NCBI GenBank assembly: GCA_016647705.1
Contig: CM028338.1
Span: 14,158,240 to 14,222,239, forward strand
Origin: Eucommia ulmoides
Taxonomy: Eukaryota; Streptophyta; Magnoliopsida; Garryales; Eucommiaceae
DNA length: 64,000 nucleotides
Direction of reading: 5' to 3'
A program made the position numbers and the translations under genes. This document shows, piece by piece, positions 22,832-33,966 of the stretch. Every line of letters starts with the position of its first letter. The first letter of the stretch is position 1. Below the pieces are notes generated by a model. It did no database searches. It saw only the letters and a program-made list of their open reading frames with translations, and had not been told where the DNA came from.

Positions 22832-24241
22832 AATACTCCCAAACTTGGAATTTCGCTAGTCCTAGAGCAAAACACTCACACTAAAATGAAAAACACAACT
22901 AAATTAAATAACATGAACAACCTAAACACAAACAATAACATAACAATATGCGAGTTTTGAATTCTTCTATCGACCAAGTCATTTTCCCCTCAACGACCTC
23001 CAGTCATATAGAGTTTAGGTGATAAAACGTACCATGTGATGCTCTAGAATTTTGACATTCAATAATGGTGAACGTCATTCTAGATCTTGTCAACGTGTTT
23101 ATGCAAGACTCAATAATATAGCTATCCAATACCAGATTGGATTATCCACCAACGAAACTCACGACTTAGACCTTAAAGGACTAAGATATTCATATACCTG
23201 ATTGGGGTTCACTCTCCACTAATATAGGATTAGAAGTTCATAAAGATCAGAAGGACTTGGTTCGGTTACGGAATATTTGGCCAAGGGTATTTCGGAATAG
23301 AAAACGGGTTAACGTTGTTAACTTAACGTTACCCAACGCTCAACGTTTAGCACATTCACTCTCAAACCCCCATAGATAAATTGGAAACAATCCCAAACAA
23401 ACATTTAAGACCGATGTACTCACTTGTCAAAAGAAACATAAATTTAACGATATTTACATATGTTTTTTTTTTTTAAATGAACTACACCCCCAAACTTATT
23501 CGATTATTATGATTTTAAGGGTGTGGTTAAAACAAAAGAAGAGCAACAAGTGAGTACTCGAATACCGAACCAATCCGAAGTTCGCCCTAAACCTAACCGC
23601 TCACATCAAGAAGCATACACGAATGCTAATTTGATTCACTCAAATGTGCCTTTAATTCAGCGATATAGGTTTAGAAAAAGATCAACTGGCCAGGGTATAT
23701 GTTCATGTGTTCATAATTTAACTGGCATTTAGGCTTCGACAGGGTAACGAGGGATAAACATGTTACAAGGTAGGCTTCAAAGGCTCAAGCGATAAAAATG
23801 AATGCCTAAATCATGTCTCTTGAACTACCTTACCTAGGATTTCGTCTCAAGCTTCCCCTCAATCAGGTTCTAAAATCGTCAATTTGTCATGAGTTTGGTT
23901 AATCTATAATTTCACCACCGCGGTGGTGGATATCACCACTACGGCCGTGAGTTTACCGCAACTTTAGGCCCATCTCTGCGTATTTACCGCCACGACGGTG
24001 GTCTAGACACTACAGTGGTGGGCTGCTTTTCATATTACCTCCATGCTTGTTTTCCAACCGTTTTTCCACCGTTCTTGATCCAATATGATCATTTATGATC
24101 CGTTATCATCCCTTTTTACCCCACACACCTGATTTATACCAAAAAGAATAAAAACATATTAAAACATATAAAAGGAACTATAAAAATACTCTAAAACTAA
24201 CAAAACTGATTTGAGAATAAATAGATAAATCACACCTATCA
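21441..24241 (-). mobile_element. Deleted Athila-like element N2, nested in H integrase
   Basis: Perfect 5-bp duplications CCTAC (21436-21440 and 24242-24246) flank a 2.8-kb minus-strand insertion with TG...CA ends. It has a full 3' LTR (21441-22831), a polypurine tract and part of the 3' noncoding region (22832 to about 23905), and only the first part of a second LTR (about 23906-24241). All coding sequence is absent. LTR and 3' region resemble element N, including CCGCCGCGGCGG-type motifs, but are clearly a different subfamily. The flanks are adjacent parts of H integrase. Confidence 0.88.
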
Positions 24242-24900
24242 CCTACCATCCCCAAACTAACAGGCAAGCCAAAATCTCCAATCAGGAGATTAAACAAATC
24301 CTAGAGAAAATAGTTCACGCAAACTAGAAAGATTGGGCAGTAAAACTTGACAATACTTTGTGGGCCTACCGCATGGCGTTTAAAATACCAATTGAAATGT
24401 CTCCATACTGATTGGTGTTTGGGAAGGCATTCTATCTACCAGTAGAGTTGGAGTACCGTGCATATTAGGCAATCAAAAAGCTCAACTTCAATCTCGAGAC
24501 TGTTGGAGAACAAAGACTTCTACAACTCAATGAGTTAGAAGAATTTTGGCAAGAGGCATATGAAAATGCCCAAATATATAAAGAAAGGACCAAAAAGTGG
24601 CATGACAAACACATCGTTAGGAGAAAGTTCAGACCAAGGCAACAAGTGTTGCTTTTCAACTCTCGGTTGTGACTCTTCCCTGGAAAGTTAAAGTCACGGT
24701 GCTCAAGGCCGTTTATAATTAAGAAAGTGTTCCCCTTTGGCGCTTGAATTAGAAGGAGACGATGGATGATTTTTTTGAATTAATGGGCAAAGGATTAAGC
24801 ACTATTATAATGAAGAGGAATGAGTGGTATAAAACATCCACTTCGTTGATGCATAACGCGGTTCAAAGCTGAGTCCATCTAGGGACATTAAATCAAGCGT
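24242..24900 (+). pseudogene. H integrase, C-terminal part
   Basis: Plus strand: LWAYRMAFKIPIEMSPY near 24360, then [20 protein letters not shown] and [15 protein letters not shown], matching element N ([51 protein letters not shown]). A phrase of the LNQAFLGRQPK type near 24885 marks the end of the polyprotein. Broken fossil. Confidence 0.75.
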
Positions 24901-25102
24901 TTCTTGGGAGGCAACCAAAGTTTTTAACATTTTATTGTTTAAAAAAAAAAAAGGTCGATGGTCATGGTGCAAAATTGTGTAGTGTTAAGAAGATTGAAGA
25001 ACATTCGGGGATATCTGGGAGGTCTTGCACAAGAGAAAATGAAGTGAAGAACACAGGAACAAGAATTGAACACTACTGAATTTAGGCTCTAGTAGGAAAT
25101 TA

Positions 25103-25402
25103 AGCCTGCTCCAACGCGGTATGATCAATGTGCCAAGGAATCTATTTGATAGAAGCCCGTTCCAGTAGAAAAAGCACGCGTCGCAATACGACAAAACGAA
25201 GAACGCACTGACGGAAGTGCGCTGCAGCATGCTCTTCATTCCGCTCCAGCACGCTTCCACCAGGCCTAAACACAAAAAAAACAAAAAAAAAAAAAAAACA
25301 CGCTACAGCGCGTTCTACCTCCACTCCAATGTGCTCCCTTTTGTTCCAGGGTTAAATTTTGCGACATTTTTCTCTCCTCCTTTATTTTAAAACCTTAGCT
25401 GC
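25103..25402 (+). promoter_or_regulatory. Internal motif array and TATA-like site upstream of H 3'-ORF
   Basis: Between 25103 and 25350 lie about eight degenerate CTCCAGCRCG-type motifs (such as CCGCTCCAGCACGC at about 25241, CGCTACAGCGCG at about 25301). The TATA-like ATTTTAAAACC follows at 25383-25393, then a C/A-rich leader (25400-25560). The same motif type forms the array in this element's LTRs. An internal promoter is inferred. Confidence 0.4.
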
Positions 25403-25847
25403 CGCTACCCTTCCATCCAAACTCTTCTAAACCCTAATCCAACCCTATATTTCACCTCAAATCTTCCAAAATCCCTTCCTATTCACCACAAAACCTAAAT
25501 TTCTACCATCAAAAACCACAAAATCACCTCTCACACACCCTATTAACCCACTCTCTGCAACTTTCTCAATAAGAGCTCTTTCATAGAGAAAAAGTCACGC
25601 GAAGTGGACTATCTATCTCAAGATTTGGCCAACAAAATCATCAAGTTGTTTTGAGAAAGAAATTCATAGTTGAAAACCTCTAATCCTATTGTTTGGTGGA
25701 GTATGGGTTTTGAACTTAGATTTACAATTTGTGAGGGTTGATTACCTAATTGAAGATAGTGTTGTATTGAATTTGGGAGCTTTTGGGTGCATTGGTGGTG
25801 GGTTCTTGTTCTTTGTCTGTGTAGTTTCTTTATAGCCAACTAACACC

Positions 25848-26693
25848 ATGCCAAAATCGATTGCAAAGAGAAAGAAGGATGAGGGATCTAGTTCATGAAC
25901 CCTGGATCAAGCCCCAAATTTTGATTCAAGTTGATTTGTACCAAAGGAGGCTGGAGATCATTTCAACAGTCATGAAAAATTTTTATCTAGCCTTCGTGAA
26001 AAGGGTTTCGATGCTGACCTAGACAATCTACCAAAAGAGATATCGGCAGTTATCATAGCGAGGAAATGGGAAAAATATTGTAGTCCTAGACAACTAGGCG
26101 CTATAACCTTGGTTCAAGAATTCTATGCAAATGCAGTGAGGTGCAATAACAATAGGACTAAGGTTCAGATTCGCTGGATTCCATTTGACTCTCAGACGAT
26201 TAACCGTCACTTGGGATTGCCTGAACCAGATATTAACGAGGAGTCCAATGAGGATTCCAATGAGGAGAATGAACCTGATCCACAAGACATCCTAGAGGAA
26301 TTGTGCTAGATTGTATCCGACAACTCACATGTCAGAAGTGACGAAAGAAAGGGCTCTAGCTCTATTTACTATAGAGATAGAGAAACCGTTGAACATTAGC
26401 TTCATTATCAATTTCTCCATCCATTACGCCATCAAGAATTCTAATGTCGGCTTTCCATTCCTCTCATTACTCATTAAGCTATTCCGGGTGGTGGGTCTTG
26501 ATACTTCCAAGGAAAACGTATCCAAGCCCATTCGACTTCTAGATTTCAATTCCATGAAAAGGATATGTAGCGAAGAGAGGGATAGTAGGGAAGCGGATGA
26601 AGCAAGACCCCAAGGTTCCAAAGAAAGTGCAAAATCGAAGCTCACCCTGGAGGATCTTTACCAAATGGTGGAATATCATGGGGAACAACTCTA
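25848..26693 (+). pseudogene. 3'-ORF of element H, Transposase_32-like
   Basis: A Met-Pro-Lys start at 25848 opens a basic N-terminus (KSIAKRKKDEG). This is followed by an LVQEFYANAVRC motif with VQIRWIPFDSQTIN, then TKERALALFTIEIEKPLNI and a GFPFLSLLIKLFRVVG block. Each has a counterpart in the element N 3'-ORF (LVREFYANIF, VRGWPIDFSVDQLN, PKERARVLYAIQFRELINV, SFPFPSFLTKRFSQSG). Candidate splice acceptors (TTTCTTTATAG near 25835) precede the start. Function unknown. It has a few breaks. Confidence 0.6.
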
Positions 26694-26699
26694 AGCTTT

Positions 26700-28399
26700 G
26701 TACGATGAAAACACTGAGTTTCGAGCTCAAGCCGCCTATGATTGTTAGTGGCAGCTTGACCATGCAACTTATGAGGCATCCTTCTTCCAAACGATGCATC
26801 AGGAATTCCTACACTTTGGAATAATAGTCGGTTATGACATAAGTGGCTATCCTTAGATGCCACAATATCTGGACAACCTTCGCCAACCCCATGTGTCTCC
26901 TTATCAGCCGCAGCAACCATCTCCTCCCCCTCAAGAACACAGTGGGGATGACATGCAAGACGATGATCAGTAGGAGACAAGAGTTAAACATCTCACCTCC
27001 CAGGTACTTGTTCTCATTTCCCTTCATCAGTACTTTTATAGCTAGAGTTCATGAAACGTATGACACTAAGTTAGTTGGCAAAAACTTTGTGTATGTTGTT
27101 GGGTCATTGAGGACAATGCCTATTTCAAGTTTGGGGGAGTATCTTGCATGTCTTCTGTGTTTTTCATGTGTGTGAGTTTTGTTGATCATGGTGACCATAA
27201 ACTGATGATTGTATTATCCCTTAATTATATTTCGAGGTTAATCACAATGCTTATCTATGTGTTTTCTATGTGCTTAACATCTCATATTGGTATAAGTCAT
27301 TGGGGATTCTCAATTGCACGAGCACGTAGACCCAATGTACTAACCATCCAAATGATTTGATGACAATTATTCAATTAGCTAGGTTCATGGCACAAATAAG
27401 GATTCTAGGACCTGATAGAGGGAAACTCGAGGTGAAATCTTAGGCTATATATTTCAGGAGAGATGACTTAGGCATTAGTTTTGGATCGTTTGAGCCTTTG
27501 AAGCCTACCCCGTAAACTCTACCCCCCCCTCCCCCCCCGCCCCGTTTCCCCTATTCAAGCCTATTAGCCGTTTTGTTCTTAACACACATTCAAAGACCCT
27601 AGCCAAATTAAAATTTTACCCAAACCCTTGTCCTTAAACCTTAGGCACGAGTCGAATTGTTGCCTCATTGGTTTGTGTTTGAGCCGATAACAGCATGCAA
27701 TTGGGGTTGGGTTGACGTTTGCTTGGTTCGGTGTTCCACTGCTCACTTGTCTAGTGTCTCATTGTTCCACACCAAAAAAAAAATATACAAATTAAATAAG
27801 TTTGAGGGTATTAAAAAAAATCATGCATTTGTCGTTTTTGTTAGCTTTCACTGAATAAGTGAGTACTGTAGTGAGGTCGAGGGGCAAGTATTGTGCCTAG
27901 GGTATCCTTCATCATTTGTTACAATCCTTTCTCATATATCCTTTTGACCATTACCCATCATCACAAACCTATAAAGTCCTATTGATCTCCAAGACTTTCT
28001 TGGCCTACATTAGTAGAGAGCGGAACTTAATCAAGCCTATGGAAATCCTATGCCACATCAAATTTAGTCATGAATCCCATTGGTGGGTAATTCAATTTGG
28101 TCTTTAGATGGTTTTTTGATGAGGATATTAGCACACACAAACATGGGAGAGGACCTAGAATGGTTTATGGTAATGTTGAGTGTTGAAATTCTAGAACATC
28201 ACAAGGAGTAATATTAGTTTTGAACTCGAGATGATCGGGGGCTGTTGAGGATAAATTATTGGTCTTCAAATTGAAATTCAAGACTCACACACCATTTGTT
28301 TAGTGTCTGCTTGTGTTCGTTGCTATTTTTTTTATTTTATTTTTTTGTTTTTGTTGGTTTTCGCTCGAGGACTAGTAAAATTATAAGTTTGGCAGTATT
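26700..28399 (+). other. 3' noncoding region and polypurine tract of element H
   Basis: It contains ATTGAGGACAATGCCTATTT then AAGTTTGGGGGAGT at about 27106-27141 (an internal purine tract also seen in P at about 31604-31636). A phrase near 27460-27510 (GGATCGTTTGAGCCTTTGAAGC) is shared with P and N. The final tract ATAAGTTTGGCAGTATT (about 28383-28399) adjoins the LTR. A C-rich run lies at about 27524-27545. No gene is seen. Confidence 0.6.
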
Positions 28400-29910
28400 T
28401 GATAGATTGATTTTTATCAATTTATCTCCTAGTGAATTTATGGTTTTTTTAAGCATTTCATTTGTGTTTTTAATGCCTTTTAATATTATTTATGTAGGTG
28501 AGGTGAATTTGAGAAATTGGTCGAAAATCAAGGCTTTTGGAAAGAATCAAAACATTGTCCTATTCCCGCTCTAACAAGGTTTACATCCGCTCTAGTGCGA
28601 CTAGACTAAACCTTCTATTTAAAGTGCGCTTCAACGCGCCTGTAACCTGCTCCAGCACACTCCTAAGCCAGAGACTACTCAGTCCACACTCCAGCGCCCT
28701 ATTACCCACTGCAGTGGACTTCCTAAAGCAAAACACTACCCGAACCCCACTCCAGCGAGGTTCTCATCCGCTCTAGCACGTCTGCTAGACCGAACAATCT
28801 AACTTATGCGCGCTCCAGTGTGCCTTCACCCCGCTCCAGTGCTTTCCTTGTAACCCTAGATGCTATAGCGACGCTAGAGCGCTCGAGAAGCCAACTCCAG
28901 CACCCTTTCTGACGCAAGAGAAATGTTTTAAGCTAAAATGTAATGTTTTTGGGAGATATATAAGGATATAGAAGTTGATATTAAAATGATACGTTTTGGG
29001 GGGAGAGCTGATTTGGAGAGAAACCAAGAAGAAATCATAGATTTGGAGATTAATTGGAGGACTTTTGAAGAGCGGATCTACCCTGCAAAGCATATTTGGA
29101 TTTCTTTTCTCCTCCATCCATCTCTCATTTTAGATCTTGGTTTGTTTTATGTTGGTTTTGAATATTTAACTTGCAATCCTCATGTGTTATAGTAGATCTA
29201 ACAATGACCATGCGTAGCTAAATCTCCCTTGTCTAGGAATTAATGTAATTCACCGATACAATGTTTGATTGATTTGACATTTTGTTAATGGTTATCAATT
29301 TATATTCAATTGTGTTTGCTTTATTAATGTTTCCAACTTATGCTTAGATAAGATATTTTGGATGATATGAGAACTTGAGATTTTATACTCGGGAGAGACA
29401 ATTTCGGGTTCAGACTTAAGTTAAACACAACATAAGTTTTAATAGATCGAGAGATTATTAAAGCTTGGGTAATCTATAAGGTCGGGGCGTAATGAATGTT
29501 CTCATCTAAATTCTCGATAGGGATATCAATTTTTAAGTGTTTACATATTTTATCAATTAACACTCGGGAGAGGTAGAAAGAGTGCATGAGTGACCTTGAT
29601 TGTTGAAATAATTGATAACTATTAATATAAACTAGGATTACTCAAGCAAATGTACAAGTGAATAAAGTTAATCCCTAGACAGCTTATTTATATAGAGATC
29701 TTTTCAATTCTTTTAATTCGAATTGTCTCATTATCTTGGATACCATTTTAAATCTTCTATAGTCTAGATAAAATTGAGTTATTCTAATAGAAGTACTTAG
29801 TTTTTTTCTAACTACAATCCTAGAGGACAATACTCGATCTTCAAATCACTTTATTACTTGTGTGACCTCGTGCACTTGCGAGTACACATAGCGCATAAAA
29901 TATCATAACA
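28400..29910 (+). repeat. 3' LTR of element H (may also serve as 5' LTR of P)
   Basis: It runs from TGATAGATTGATTTTTATC to ATATCATAACA, 1511 bp, the reverse complement of 4994-6356. A CTCCAGCG-type array spans about 28556-28915 and TATATAAG follows at 28957-28964. Its left neighbour is the H polypurine tract. Its right neighbour (TTTTTGGCAATATTTCC) sits where a primer site should be and precedes gag-like sequence, so this one LTR seems shared by two elements. Confidence 0.85.
28957..28964 (+). promoter_or_regulatory. TATA box of H 3' LTR
   Basis: TATATAAG about 40 bp after the last CTCCAGC motif, matching the left LTR copy at 5851-5858. Confidence 0.5.
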
Positions 29911-30000
29911 CATTTTTGGCAATATTTCCAAGAAAAAAAAAAATCACCGATTGGAACATTCACATTAGCTTTCAATGATCAGTGGTGGTAATACCAACTT

Positions 30001-30736
30001 GTGGAGTCTTCTCCTACCTTGGAAGACACATTTAATGCACTCATGAGGGAAACTCATAGAATCATGAGAGAAATGAGAGACACACAAGCCACATTCAAAT
30101 GTGAAAGCCACCATGAGGAACCAAATACAAGTGGGAGGACATTGGAGGTGTCTTATGAAGATGATTCAAAAGAGAACGAGACTCAAGAATTGTTCGTTAA
30201 TGACAAATTACAAGATGATTTCGAGTCCTCACTTCTTGGAATCCAATCGGTGTTGCCACTGCCGATCATTGAAAGTCACCATAAGGAATTGCGCATAAGT
30301 GGGAGAAACTAGAGTTTGTTCGATGATGATGATTCTAATGAGGAAGAGACCCAAGAGTTGATCAATGATGAAGAATCACAAGAAAACACTTGTGATTATC
30401 AACCTTTTTGAGATCCATGTTGTGATACCAACACCGATCAAAGATGAATATATCTATGAGGATCTGATGTGGCTCACTTGTACTCCACCACTTCCAACTC
30501 CGTTCATTCACGCCCACCAAGCACATATGCTGGATCCGAGTCACATTGAGAATACGTGCCAATCATTTTTACATCTCTCTAAGCTTGAGGGCATTCAAAA
30601 CCAAGACCCATTTATTGTCTTGTATGATAAATACTATGGGCAGAGGCCACTCTTTAATGAGTGCTTCTCCATTTTCAATCCGAGAAAGTTAAACCAAGAG
30701 CTTCTTGGGAGAAAACCTAAGTTTTCAAATAATTGA
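30001..30736 (+). pseudogene. Short ORFs of element P (gag tail and polyprotein end)
   Basis: The first part reads LMRETHRIMREMRDTQ, like the coiled-coil tail of N Gag (FMKETQTMMREMHNWLN), followed by acidic repeats (SHHEEPNTSGRT and, later, SHHKELRISGRN). The second part has LPKL-like text, IQNQDPFIVLYDKYYG and ends LNQELLGRKPKF, matching the close of the Athila polyprotein in H (LNQAFLGRQPKF). So the two ends of the usual gag-pol are kept and the catalytic middle is missing. Function unknown; fossil. Confidence 0.5.
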
Positions 30737-32283
30737 GCCTAAGGATGCAAGCTATGGAAGAAAGCCCCATATCGGTTATCTTGTCCGGAGCATCACCGTC
30801 AACCACACTAGGAGACGAGATTGTCTCACCTCCCTAGTACGTGTTCTTATTCCCTTATGCTTAATTTTAATACATGTTTGACTTTGAGTTTGGAGGTGAG
30901 ACACATGTTGGTTGGGTTTAGGAAATGCTTGTGTGGTGGCTATAACATTTCTTCATATAACATGTGTTCTTTTGGCCATGTTTTTAGTTTCTTTTCCTTA
31001 GATTTGTTTGAATAAATTGTGAGTTTTTTTAAAAGAAATGACTTGATATCAATGATGAGTATAGACACTTGATGTTCTCTTAGGTCATTTGAAATGTATG
31101 TCATTGAGATTTTTGTGTGCTTGACACGTATTGATTGAAATTCACTCTTGACTCTTTATATTTGAGCACTATGAATCATGATCACTTGGCCTTTTGAGTA
31201 TTTAGAGAAAATTTATGTGCTTTAGGTAGGCTTTGACATCTCATGAACACTTTGATTGAAATGTGAGCCAAAATTTTAGGTTATGTGTTGTTGGAGAGAT
31301 GATTGGGCATTTTTTTGGATCGTTTGGGCCTTTGAAGCTTACCCTTGAAAATTGTTTATCCTTTGTTACCCCCATTGAGCCTTATTACCTAATTCTTTTA
31401 TTACCCTCATATGTACATCCAACCCATTAAATGCATTTTCACTTCATAAACCCATCACTAATTGGCATTGTTGCATAGATCGTTGAGTGTAAGGACTAGC
31501 ATGAAATATGTATGGAAAACCATTGGTGAATTTGGTTAAAATCAAAGTCATCGTAATATAGTGGTTAGTATTCCTACCTACCACTTTGTATTTTCCTACA
31601 ACATTGAGGACAATGTTGATTTTAAGTTTGGGGGAGTGGTTCTTACCTATTTTGAAAAGAAAAAAAAAATGTGTGTTTTGGTTTGTTTTGTGAATAATAA
31701 CTTGCCGGATCGATTGAAAGAAAACATATGATGAAAGGGGGAGGCAGTTAAATTTTTTTTATGGAAATATTGCAAAATCCATGAATCATAATACATGGCT
31801 AGCGTGATTTGAGCCTAAAAATGACATTTTCATCTACCTTTTATCCTAGTCATACATTACAATCCTCAAAGTCCTTTTAATCTATAATGACATATGAACC
31901 TATGCATAATTAGTGGAGAGTAACACGAAAAATGGGCTTATGGTTGTTCTTAAATTTACTACCTAGAGAGTGTTCATTGTTTTCTTAGCACATAAATATA
32001 TTCAAGACTAGTTTAGTTGCGTGAGAGTGATTTTGCAAACACTTACACATCAAGAGTCTTGAGTGAATGATATTGATGCTTGATGTTGAAATTCTAGAAA
32101 GTTTCAATGGTTGCATTTCCTTTGAGCTTGGAGCATTTTGTGTCCTCAGAGATTCTTGCACGGTTGTTGATTTGATATGAAACTCACACTTTTGTCCTTT
32201 GCATCCTAGTACTTGATTTTTGTTGTCTTCTATTTTCTTTTCTTTTATTTGAGGACAACCAAATGTTTGAGTTTGGGGATATT

Positions 32284-33966
32284 TGATGAGGAGACTATTT
32301 ACCAACAAGTCAAGTATTTGTGAGTTCAAATATTTTTGAGTTTCCAAGCATTTTTATTAGTTTAATATATTTTTGTGTTGTTTTGTAGGAACTATAAATA
32401 ATTGGGAGAAAAGGTGAAACTATAGAAAAATGAGGTGAATTGGGTTGTAATAATTCGTTAGTAGTATAAGCAGCAACTTCAAGCCCGATTTTGACCACAA
32501 CTCAATTTGATTCTAGAAAAACGCAAAACATGAAAGTGGTAGATCTATTTCATAGTTTTCCATATAATATTTAATCACCTCAATAGAAGTTTGTATGAGA
32601 ACATTATGGCCAAAATATAAACAGGTGTCAAAACTGCACGAACCAACCAGAGACACTGCTTAAAGCCTGCTCCTGCACATCTCTGCAGCATGAAAACATG
32701 AAAAACACTACCTAAACCCCACTCCAGCACCCTGAAGCCTGCTCCAGCACCCCTCTGTAGCATGAAAATGTGGAAAACCCTACTTTGAGCTCTATTTATA
32801 CCACCTTTTGCCTCAAGCTAAAGATGGTGGTGATTTTAGGAGAGAGACACCATTGGGTTGGAAATTTTTGGAAGAAAAATACCATTGGAGGCCTAAAAAT
32901 TTCTAGAGAGAGAGCTTGGAGGTAAATATTATTGAAGATTTGTTACCTTAAAACTCATCTGCGCAAAGAATTTTCTCTTCCTTTCTCTCACCCTAATCTA
33001 TCTTGAGTTTATACTTGTTATTTTGAATTTATGGATTTCTTGAAAGTATTAGTTATGGATTTTTCTATGTTGAGTTAAAATTCATATCTAGGGCTTGATG
33101 TAGTCTCGTTGGACCGTGTTTTAAATATTTGGTTAATTGTTAGTTTTAATTCCAATTTATGCTTCTCCATGTTTAATGTTTTTGATTCATGTGGCCAGTG
33201 AGTTAGATGATTTTAGGTTGTGAATTTTATACTCAAGAGAGATTGAGTTTATAACCAAAATCGAGAGTGCATAGTTTAGGTTGGTGCGAGTCTGCGGGAA
33301 AGATCAACACCTAGATAATCGAGTTGGGAATTTAGGATCTTATGAGACCGAGAGGTGATCAAGTTCTAGATTTATCAACTAGAATCTCTATTCAATTGTG
33401 TTTGCCTTATTAATACTTCCAATTTATGCTCACATATGATATCTTAGTTGATTTGAGAACTTGGAATTTAACTCTTAGAAGAGGTAATTTTGGGTTCGGA
33501 CTTAGGTTAAGCCCAACATAAGTTTTAATAGAACAGGAGATTATTAAAGTTTAGGTAATCTATAAGGTCAGAGCATAACAAATGTTCTCAGATAAATTCT
33601 AGATAGGGATATCAATTTTGAAATGTTTGCATATTCTCTCACTTGACACTCGTGAGAGGTAGTAAGGGAGAAGGAGTGACCTTGACTATTGAATTAATGG
33701 AATTGGCTAATTATTGCTTAATAGGAACACATGAGAATAACGAGATGAAATCAAGACCCTAGAACAATAGTGCATAGGAAGTGAATATTTTATTTTGCTT
33801 TTGATTTTATATTAGTTTTAATTTTATTTTTATAAACCTGAAATTTGGTTGCCTAGATTAAGTTGGGTTACGATAATCACAGTACTTAGCGACGATTTAA
33901 ACCAAGCCCTATGGATACGATACGATACTCTCCCTAGACTATTAAAACATGACCCGTACATTACAA
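32284..33966 (+). repeat. LTR of element P (plus copy)
   Basis: It starts TGATGAGGAGACTATTTACC after the purine tract GTTTGAGTTTGGGGATATT. About 1.68 kb, matching 34711-36416 in reverse; the last ~16 bases differ from the reverse copy (which ends ACTTGTGGTGTAGCA). CTCCAGCACC-type motifs lie at about 32660-32760. Confidence 0.75.

Larger units (their letters stand above)
6491..29910 (+). mobile_element. Athila-like Ty3/gypsy element H, split by two nested elements
   Basis: Plus-strand pieces in order are: end of protease/linker, reverse transcriptase and RNase H (6491-8304); HHCC zinc finger and integrase core (20803-21440); rest of integrase (24242-24780); 3'-ORF (25848-26693); 3' noncoding region with polypurine tract; and 3' LTR (28400-29910). 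Two minus-strand elements, N (8305-20802) and N2 (21441-24241), interrupt it. In both cases the two flanks are adjacent parts of the same pol region and carry 5-bp target duplications. Gag and protease are not present on this strand in the window. The copy is broken, with well over ten breaks, and must be older than the two elements inside it. Confidence 0.8.

Noticed and set aside
30001-30736. Frames of P as a host gene
   Set aside because: They lie between an LTR and the conserved 3' noncoding block and share motifs with Athila gag-pol ends.
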